Assembly (NCBI GenBank): GCA_016867695.1 | Contig: VGIY01000132.1 | Coordinates: 1-7,152 of the forward strand | Direction: 5' to 3' | Source of the DNA: Candidatus Eiseniibacteriota bacterium | GTDB taxonomy: Bacteria; Eisenbacteria; RBG-16-71-46; CAIMUX01; WJJG01 | DNA: 7,152 bases | In this document: positions 1 to 4,995 of the stretch, one piece after another | Layout: every line of letters starts with the position of its first letter | Numbering within the stretch: the first letter of the stretch is position 1 | Position numbers and translations under genes: made by a program | Notes under the pieces: model-generated | The model's input: the letters and a program-made list of their open reading frames with translations, nothing else | Told to the model about the DNA's origin: nothing | Database searches by the model: none

Positions 1-478
1 GCTGGCGCAGATCCCGGAGTTTCTCCGGGGCCTTACCCTTCCCGGCCCCGCCGGCGGCGGACCCGGGCGGCGCGCGCCGGACTGCTCGCCGGGGCCGTCG
101 GCCGACCTGCCCCTGCTCCACACCGAGGTCATGCGCGAGCACCTGCTCGTCGAGGAGGGCCCGCGGGGCTGGCGGCTCAGCGGCCTCTTCGACTTCGAGC
201 CGGCGATGACCGGCGAGCCCGAGTACGAGTTCGTCGCCGTGGGGCTATTCGTCTCCTGCGGCGAGGTGGAGCTGCTGCGCCGCGCGCTGCGGGCCTACGG
301 CTACGCCGAGGCGAGCCTCGACGCCGACCTCGAGCGGCGCCTGCTCGCCTACGCGCTGCTCCATCGCTACAGCCACCTGCCCTGGTATCTGCAGCGACTG
401 CCGCCGCCGCCCGGCGCCCGCACGCTGGAGGCGTTGGCGTCCCACTGGTGGGGCCTGGGGGGCGCCGCGGCCCTTTGA
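1..478 (+). CDS. APH-family phosphotransferase, C-terminal part (5' end outside the window)
   Basis: The frame is open from base 2 to the TGA at 476-478, giving about 158 residues; the ATG at 131 is internal and is not the start. The stretch LLHTEVMREHLLV (catalytic-loop position, His codon at 119-121), then GLFDFEPAMTG (DFG-like position, Asp codon at 191-193) and an Asp/Glu-rich 'GEPEYEF' segment, match the end of an aminoglycoside phosphotransferase/choline kinase fold. Such enzymes phosphorylate small-molecule hydroxyls with ATP. The usual HxD catalytic Asp is Glu here (HTE), and the Asn of the HxDxxxxN loop is His. I recall similar 'HTEVMREHL' loops in actinobacterial homologues, so this may be normal for the subfamily rather than decay. 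The ATP-binding N-lobe is not in view and the substrate cannot be told. The gene ends 32 bp before the predicted start point of fhs transcription and is probably not co-regulated with it. Confidence 0.75.
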   Translation, partial: LAQIPEFLRGLTLPGPAGGGPGRRAPDCSPGPSADLPLLHTEVMREHLLVEEGPRGWRLSGLFDFEPAMTGEPEYEFVAVGLFVSCGEVELLRRALRAYGYAEASLDADLERRLLAYALLHRYSHLPWYLQRLPPPPGARTLEALASHWWGLGGAAAL

Positions 479-503
479 TCGGGCGCGGAGCGCGGTGTAG
501 GCT
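475..503 (+). promoter_or_regulatory. Candidate sigma70-type promoter for fhs
   Basis: TTGATC at 475-480 (4 of 6 to TTGACA) and TAGGCT at 498-503 (3 of 6 to TATAAT; TAGGCT-like -10 boxes are common in GC-rich bacteria) are separated by exactly 17 bp. Transcription would start near 510, leaving a leader of about 54 nt before the ATG at 564. The -35 box overlaps the TGA stop (476-478) of the upstream gene, so fhs would be an independent transcription unit. The AT-rich bases stand out in very GC-rich surroundings. This is inferred from spacing and sequence alone. Confidence 0.4.
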
Positions 504-550
504 CCGCCGGTGAGCGAGCGCGGCCGCGGCCGCCGCAGGCCCGAAGGACG

Positions 551-556
551 AGGGAG
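551..556 (+). promoter_or_regulatory. Ribosome binding site that sets the fhs start
   Basis: AGGGAG lies 7 nt before the ATG at 564. The longer in-frame alternative, GTG at 510, has no SD and coincides with the predicted transcription start. ATG 564 also gives the length usual for this family. Confidence 0.7.
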
Positions 557-563
557 CGCCACG

Positions 564-2234
564 ATGAACGCCGATGCCCAGGTCCCCGAGAAGGGTTGTC
601 CCCGCCCGATCGTCGAGATCGCCGCCAAGCTCGGCCTCTCGCCCGGCGATCTCATCCCCCACGGAAGCGACAAGGCCAAGGTCGACCTCGCCGTGCTGCG
701 CGGTCCGCGCCGCTCGCGGGGCGTGCCGCGCATGGTCCTCGTCTCGGCGATCACGCCGACGCCGGCGGGCGAGGGCAAGACGACGACCACGATCGGCCTC
801 GGCCAGGCCTTCGGCCGGCTCGGCCGCTCGGTCTGCCTCGCGTTGCGCGAGCCCTCGCTGGGTCCCTGCATGGGCATCAAGGGCGGGGCGACCGGCGGGG
901 GGGAAAGCCGGCTACTCCCGGCCGACAGCATCAACCTGCACTTCACCGGCGACTTCCACGCGGTTACGACCGCCCACAACCTCCTGGCGGCGATCCTCGA
1001 CAACCACATCCACCACGACAACCCGCTGGGGATCGACCCGCGCCGGATCCTCTGGCGGCGGGTGATCGACATGAACGACCGCGCGCTGCGCGACGTCGTC
1101 ATCGGCCTCGGCGGCGTCCTCCAGGGGGTGCCGCGCGAGACCGGTTTCGACATCACCGCCGCCTCCGAAGTGATGGCCATGCTCTGCCTGGCCGAGGGGC
1201 TGGAGGACCTGCGCGAACGGCTGGAGCGGACGCTGGTCGCCTACACCTTCGACGGCCGGCCGGTCACCGCCGGCCAGCTCCAGGCGACCGGGGCGATGCT
1301 GGCGCTGCTCAAGGACGCCCTGCTGCCCAACCTCGTGCAGACGCTAGAGGGCACCCCCGCCCTCGTCCACGGCGGCCCCTTCGCCAACATCGCCCATGGG
1401 TGCAACAGCGTCCTGGCGACGCGGCTGGCCATGCACTGCGCCGACTGGACGATCACCGAGGCGGGCTTCGGCTTCGACCTCGGCGCGGAGAAGTTCTTCG
1501 ACATCAAGTGCGTCGGCGCCGGGCTCGACACCTCGGCGGTCGTGCTGGTGGCGACGGTGCGCGCGCTCAAGTCGCACGGCGGCGCGAAGCCCGGCCTGCT
1601 CGCCGAGCCCGACCCCGGGTCCGTCGAGGCGGGCCTGGACAACCTCGAGAAGCACGTCGAGAACATCGCTCACTTCTGCGAGCCGCCGATCGTCGCCCTC
1701 AACCGCTTCGCCGAGGACAGCGACGAGGAGATCGAGGTCGTCCGCCGGCACTGCGCCGGGCGCCGGATCGCCTTCGCGGTCAGCGACCACTTCGCCCGCG
1801 GGGGCGAGGGGGCTCTCGACCTGGCGCGGGTGGTCATCGACCGCGCGGAGCACACGAGCCGGCCCTTCTGCCCGCTCTACGACTGGAGCTGGACTGTCGA
1901 GCGGAAGATCCTGACCGTCGCCCAGAAGATGTACGGCGCCCGCGGCCTCGTCCTCTCCAAGGAGGCGCGGCGCGACCTCAGGGACATCGAGCGCCTGGGC
2001 TACGACAAGCTGCCCGTGTGCATCGCCAAGACGCCCAAGTCCCTCTCCGACGACCCCGCGCTGCGCGGCCGCCCGACCGAGTTCGACGTCGGCGTCCAGC
2101 GGATCCTGATCAACGCCGGGGCGGGCTTCCTGGTGGTCATGACCGGGGAGATCGTGCGCATGCCCGGGCTGCCGGAGCGTCCCCAGGCCGAGCGGATCGA
2201 CGTCCGCGACGGGAGGATCGTCGGCCTGGCGTGA
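564..2234 (+). CDS. fhs: Formate-tetrahydrofolate ligase (10-formyl-THF synthetase)
   Basis: This cytoplasmic enzyme joins formate to tetrahydrofolate at the cost of ATP, giving 10-formyl-THF for purines, initiator fMet-tRNA and the one-carbon or Wood-Ljungdahl methyl branch. From ATG 564 it is 556 residues, the normal full length (about 555-560). The P-loop TPTPAGEGKTTTT is at residues 64-76, the glycine-rich signature MGIKGGATGGGES at 103-115 and the second signature VATVRALKSHGG at 329-340. INLHFTGDFHAVT, IDNHI-like and RVIDMNDRALR blocks follow the first signature. The C-terminus keeps CIAKTPKSLSDDP and TGEIVRMPGLP. One oddity is Glu114, where the family signature (GGAAGGGY) normally has Tyr; alignment length is unchanged, so it looks like a substitution and not a frame error. 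The gene is flanked by its own promoter candidate and converges on the corA remnant 9 bp downstream. I see no folC, folD or acetogenesis gene beside it, so its pathway role here cannot be narrowed. Confidence 0.96.
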   Translation: MNADAQVPEKGCPRPIVEIAAKLGLSPGDLIPHGSDKAKVDLAVLRGPRRSRGVPRMVLVSAITPTPAGEGKTTTTIGLGQAFGRLGRSVCLALREPSLGPCMGIKGGATGGGESRLLPADSINLHFTGDFHAVTTAHNLLAAILDNHIHHDNPLGIDPRRILWRRVIDMNDRALRDVVIGLGGVLQGVPRETGFDITAASEVMAMLCLAEGLEDLRERLERTLVAYTFDGRPVTAGQLQATGAMLALLKDALLPNLVQTLEGTPALVHGGPFANIAHGCNSVLATRLAMHCADWTITEAGFGFDLGAEKFFDIKCVGAGLDTSAVVLVATVRALKSHGGAKPGLLAEPDPGSVEAGLDNLEKHVENIAHFCEPPIVALNRFAEDSDEEIEVVRRHCAGRRIAFAVSDHFARGGEGALDLARVVIDRAEHTSRPFCPLYDWSWTVERKILTVAQKMYGARGLVLSKEARRDLRDIERLGYDKLPVCIAKTPKSLSDDPALRGRPTEFDVGVQRILINAGAGFLVVMTGEIVRMPGLPERPQAERIDVRDGRIVGLA

Positions 2235-2243
2235 GGCGTCCTC

Positions 2244-2974
2244 CTACAGCCACTTCTTGCGCCGGAACCAGAGCAGCATGCCGCCGATCAGGCAGACGAT
2301 CCCCACCCAGAAGAGCGGATAGCTCCACTTCCAGCCGAGCTCCGGCATGTGTTCGAAGTTCATGCCGAAGACGCCGGTCACGAAGCTCGCCGGAATGAAG
2401 AGCGTGGCGATGATGGTCAGGACCTTCATCACCTCGTTCATCCTGTTGCTGACGCTCGACAGGTAGAGGTCCTGCAGACCGGTGAGCATGTCGCGATAGG
2501 TCTCCACCGCGTCGATCACCTGGATCGTGTGGTCGTAGAGGTCGCGCAGGTAAACGCGCGTGGCCGGGGTGAACATCTGCGCCTCGCCCCGCTCGAGCCG
2601 CCCCACCGCCTCGCGCAGCGGCCAGACGCTGCGGCGCAACAGGATCATCTCCCTCTTCAGCTCGTGGGTCTGTTGCAGCATCTCCGGCGTCGGGCGCTCC
2701 AGCAGCTCGTCCTCAGCGGATGCAGCCCGAGACGGTCGGCGAAGGCCTGCAGCAGCGCCGTGTCGTGCAGCCCGTCGACGTTGATCCAGGCGAGGAGCGG
2801 GGGATCCGGCAGCGGGAAGCACTCCTCGGCGCGCGCGGGGCGGCTCTCCTCGCAGACGCCGGGCCCGTAGGCGATGGCGTGGATGCCGGCCGGCGCCGGC
2901 TCGCGCTCGCCGGCGGCAGCGGGCCGCGACGGGAGCCCGGCGCGCTTCGAGACGCGCGGAAAGAGCCTGGCCAT
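2244..2974 (-). pseudogene. corA: Broken corA magnesium/cobalt channel gene (internal deletion plus frameshift)
   Basis: CorA forms a pentameric inner-membrane Mg2+/Co2+ channel with a cytoplasmic funnel and two C-terminal membrane helices. The gene begins at ATG 2974, after a good SD (GGAGG at 2985-2981, 6 nt gap). Its first 87 residues are clearly CorA: MARLFPRVSKRAGLP, then AEECFPL and AWINVDGLHD, ending at GLHPL. At about 2714-2711 the reading frame changes. The other frame runs on as EDELLERPTPEML, LKREMILLRRSVWPLREA, the pore signature GMN (in VFGMNFEHMPEL), a second hydrophobic segment and the usual FRRKKWL end at TAG 2244. About 87 + 156 residues remain, against about 316-350 in the family. 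Roughly 100 residues of the funnel (from the usual 'HPLxxEDI' to just before 'EDELLE') are missing, so ribosomal frameshifting alone could not restore the protein. It is third after the peptidase and NlpC genes, 49 nt behind the latter. An assembly collapse would look the same. Confidence 0.85.
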
Positions 2975-3023
2975 CTCCAGCCTCCGGGGCGCGGACGCGT
3001 GGCCGCCCGGCCCGGGCGCACCG

Positions 3024-3566
3024 TCAGAGCACGCGCCGGGCCTGCCAGAAGCGCCGCGTCCAGTAGGGGTCGTCGAGCCTCGAGACCGTCACGCCCCGGC
3101 TGCTGGAGGCGTGGGCGAACTCCCCGTTGCGCAGATAGATGCCCACGTGGCGGGTCTTGCGCGACACCAGGAAGAAGACCAGGTCTCCCGCGCGCAGCTC
3201 GAGCGGGCGGATCGGCCCGCCCAGCGTGGACATCGCCAGCGTGTCGCCTGGCAGCCTGGCCTGGAAGAGCTTCGCGTAGACCGCGGCGACGAAGGCGGAG
3301 CAGTCGGTGCAACCCTCGTCGCTCCGGCGCGAGCAGTGCGGCGTGCCGATCCACTCCGCCACCTCGGCGCGAAGCCGCAGCTCGACGCCGCTCGTCTCCG
3401 GCTCGAGCGGAACGGGCACTCGCGGGACCCGCCCGGCGCACCCCGCCAGGGCCAGCAGCACCGGGAGCCCCAGCGCCGCCAGGGCGACGAGCCGGCCGGC
3501 GGGCCGGGGGCCAGTGCGCGATGCGCGCGGCGCCGCGCGCGCGGCAGCTCTCCGCTCAGCCCACAC
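3024..3566 (-). CDS. NlpC/P60-family lipoprotein (cell-wall peptidase)
   Basis: This is a 180-residue predicted envelope lipoprotein with a papain-like NlpC/P60 domain, a family that cuts D-Glu-meso-DAP or related bonds in peptidoglycan stem peptides. An Arg-rich N-terminus, a hydrophobic segment (about residues 26-41) and the lipobox LAGC at 40-43 predict lipidation of Cys43. The domain follows: W-I-G-T-P at 72-76, CTDCSAF with catalytic Cys89, LRAGDLVFF at 124-132, His140 in HVGIY and His152 in FAHASS as the third catalytic residue, ending in ARRVL. The start is GTG 3566, with GGGAG 7 nt upstream; it overlaps the end of the M24 gene by 11 nt, which points to translational coupling. No later start would leave a signal peptide. 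The protein has a single domain with no SH3 or LysM repeat, like small Spr/NlpC-type lipoproteins. Confidence 0.92.
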   Translation of the reverse strand: MWAERRAAARAAPRASRTGPRPAGRLVALAALGLPVLLALAGCAGRVPRVPVPLEPETSGVELRLRAEVAEWIGTPHCSRRSDEGCTDCSAFVAAVYAKLFQARLPGDTLAMSTLGGPIRPLELRAGDLVFFLVSRKTRHVGIYLRNGEFAHASSSRGVTVSRLDDPYWTRRFWQARRVL

Positions 3567-4761
3567 AGCGGATCTCCCGGGGCAGCGGGCAGAGGCACTC
3601 GACGCCGCGATCGGTGACGACGTAGGTGTTCTCGACCCCGACCGGTCCGATGCCCGGCAGGAACGCCTTGGGCTCCATCGCCACGACCATCCCCGGCCGG
3701 ATCTCGCCCTCGATCCGCGCCGCGAGGATCGGGAACTCGTCGAGATCGAGCCCCACGCCGTGGCCGAAGAACTTCACCCGGTTCTCGCCGTGTCCCATGA
3801 AGCCGGGGGGCAGCCCGCGCCCCTGCGCCCAGGCGAGCGTCTCCTCGTAGATGTCGGCGCAGCGCCGACCCGGGCGCAGCTCCGTCTCCAGCCGCTCGAG
3901 CGTCTCCTGGCAGAACGCGTGCGCGCGGCGCGCCTCCTCGGGCAGTTGCCGCCCCACGCAGTAGCAGCGCGTCGTGTCGGCCTGGTAGCCGTTGAACGAA
4001 CCGACGATGTCGACCATGACCGTCTCGCCGGCGGCGATCCTCTTCCAGCCGGAGCCCGACGCCGCTCCCGGATAGAGCCCCTCGCCGCCGTCGGGTCCGT
4101 CGAAGCTGGTCGGATAGAGCCCGCCGTCGCCGGAGACGGCGAAGATCATGCCCAGCTCGAGGCCGGGGCGGCGGATGCGCAGCGTCCCCGAATGGCCGAG
4201 CAGCCGCAGGCGCATCTCGATCGCCGCGCTCAGCTCGAGTTCGGTCATCTCGGGCCGCAGCAGCCTGTCCATGTCCGCGAACACGGCCGTCGCCTGCTCG
4301 TTCGCGCGGCGGATCTGCTCGATCTCCCAGGCGCTCTTGACCGCCTTCTGCGCGCGGATGCCGGCCGCCAGGTCCTCCAGCCCGCCGCCCAGCTTGCCGG
4401 ACAGCCACAGGTAGACGGGGGCCGGCGTGACGTCGAGCGCCAGGCCGAGCCTCCCGCCCTGCAGCGGCGCCTCCGCCTCGGCGAGCAGCCCCGAGCGGCC
4501 CGGGAAGGGGGCGACGGCGAGCGGCGACTCCGACCGCGCCCTGGTCAGGCTCTTGCGAACGAAGAAGCGGGGCTCGCCCGACGCGGGAACGAGCAGCACG
4601 CCCTCCTGGGCGGAGCCCGTGTAGTAGTAGCGGTCGGTCAGGTGATCGATCCAGGCCAGCGCCAGGCCGCGGGAGTCCAGACCGCTCTGCAGCGCGGCGA
4701 TGCGGGCGTGGATCTCCTCCGGGGGAACGAGGTGCGGGCGGTGTCTCTCCAGGGGCATCAT
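3556..4761 (-). CDS. M24-family metallopeptidase (Xaa-Pro aminopeptidase-like)
   Basis: From ATG 4761 the protein is 401 residues, typical for aminopeptidase P/prolidase-like M24 enzymes, which remove N-terminal residues before proline or split Xaa-Pro dipeptides in the cytoplasm. The N-terminal creatinase-like domain (about 15-140) leads into the pita-bread domain. All five dinuclear metal ligands are visible: Asp251 (VMVDIVG), Asp262 (ADTTR), His334 (FFGHGVGLDL), Glu363 (AMEPK) and Glu377 (GVENTY). GLDLDEFP replaces the more familiar GLxxHExP, a variant I recall in other bacterial M24 proteins. There is no signal peptide. A strong SD, GGAGGT at 4771-4766, precedes two adjacent ATGs (4761 and 4758), either of which could serve. 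The frame stays open far upstream through the antisense of hemW, but that is a composition artefact. It is the first gene of the leftward set with the NlpC lipoprotein and corA. The exact substrate is unknown. Confidence 0.92.
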   Translation of the reverse strand: MMPLERHRPHLVPPEEIHARIAALQSGLDSRGLALAWIDHLTDRYYYTGSAQEGVLLVPASGEPRFFVRKSLTRARSESPLAVAPFPGRSGLLAEAEAPLQGGRLGLALDVTPAPVYLWLSGKLGGGLEDLAAGIRAQKAVKSAWEIEQIRRANEQATAVFADMDRLLRPEMTELELSAAIEMRLRLLGHSGTLRIRRPGLELGMIFAVSGDGGLYPTSFDGPDGGEGLYPGAASGSGWKRIAAGETVMVDIVGSFNGYQADTTRCYCVGRQLPEEARRAHAFCQETLERLETELRPGRRCADIYEETLAWAQGRGLPPGFMGHGENRVKFFGHGVGLDLDEFPILAARIEGEIRPGMVVAMEPKAFLPGIGPVGVENTYVVTDRGVECLCPLPREIRCVG

Positions 4762-4789
4762 GCCTACCTCCCTCTGCCTGCGGGGACGA

Positions 4790-4818
4790 TCAGCTTGCCA
4801 TCGGCAGGACCTCCTGCC
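4790..4818 (-). promoter_or_regulatory. Dyad holding a perfect SD and a three-codon leader ORF upstream of the M24 gene
   Basis: Read on the - strand, 4818-4803 is GGCAGGAGGTCCTGCC, a dyad with a 6-bp GC stem and AGGT loop (7 bp if drawn with a GG loop). It contains the perfect anti-16S match AGGAGGT (4815-4809). Seven nt later comes ATG GCA AGC TGA (4801-4790), an ORF encoding Met-Ala-Ser, which stops 28 nt before the peptidase ATG. It could be a leader ORF, an operator-like dyad, or chance. The arrangement is seen directly; any regulatory function is inference. Confidence 0.3.
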
Positions 4819-4843
4819 AAGGGATTGGTTCCGCGGCGGGGGC

Positions 4844-4956
4844 GGTTCCGCCGCGGTTCCGGTGCAGGTTCCGGCACGGGCTCCGGCGCGGTCCCGGCGC
4901 GGTCCCGGCGCAGGTCCCGGCGCGGTTCCGGCGCGGTCCCGGCGCGGTCCCGGCGC
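4844..4956. repeat. Tandem array of about ten 11-12 bp units, consensus GGTYCCGGCGC
   Basis: Ten units start at 4844, 4855, 4867, 4879, 4890, 4901, 4913, 4924, 4935 and 4946. Seven are 11 bp and three are 12 bp. The core is GGTCCCGGCGC or GGTTCCGGCGC; a degenerate GGTTCCGC also begins at 4827. Units near hemW are the most uniform (4935 and 4946 are identical, and match 4890 and 4913), while those near the peptidase side diverge. The array fills about half of the 234 bp between two divergently transcribed genes and ends 4 bp before the hemW -35 candidate. It could be a minisatellite or a row of helically phased protein-binding sites. The open frames through it (Arg/Ser/Pro/Gly-rich) do not look like protein. 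Confidence 0.9.
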
Positions 4957-4960
4957 GGGA

Positions 4961-4989
4961 TTGCCCCGCTGCCGGCGGCTCTGTATCCT
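4961..4989 (+). promoter_or_regulatory. Candidate promoter for hemW giving a leaderless transcript
   Basis: TTGCCC at 4961-4966 and TATCCT at 4984-4989 (each 4 of 6 to the sigma70 consensus) are spaced by 17 bp. A start point 7 nt after the -10 box falls on the A of the hemW ATG at 4996. No SD-like purine run lies before that ATG, unlike the other starts in the window, which fits leaderless translation. This is inference from sequence. Confidence 0.4.
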
Positions 4990-4995
4990 GGCCGC

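Noticed and set aside
510..563. GTG 510 as the fhs start, giving an 18-residue extension
   Set aside because: It has no SD, coincides with the predicted transcription start, and adds low-complexity residues not seen in the family; ATG 564 has a well-placed SD.
504..563. Folate- or ZTP-type riboswitch in the fhs leader
   Set aside because: The leader is only about 54 nt and shows none of the conserved blocks I would expect; it is mostly simple GC-rich sequence.
245..1180. Open frames on the - strand across the phosphotransferase gene and fhs, with similar ones at 1241-1853
   Set aside because: They are antisense shadows of conserved proteins with Arg/Ala/Pro-rich translations and no SD.
2232..2246. 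Terminator between the convergent fhs and corA ends
   Set aside because: Only 9 bp separate the stop codons, and I see no stem-loop with a T run on either strand.
2690..2730. Programmed ribosomal frameshift in corA
   Set aside because: There is no slippery heptamer, and joining the frames would still leave about 100 conserved residues missing.
4844..4956. CRISPR array
   Set aside because: Units of 11-12 bp follow each other directly with no unique spacers, and no cas gene is present.
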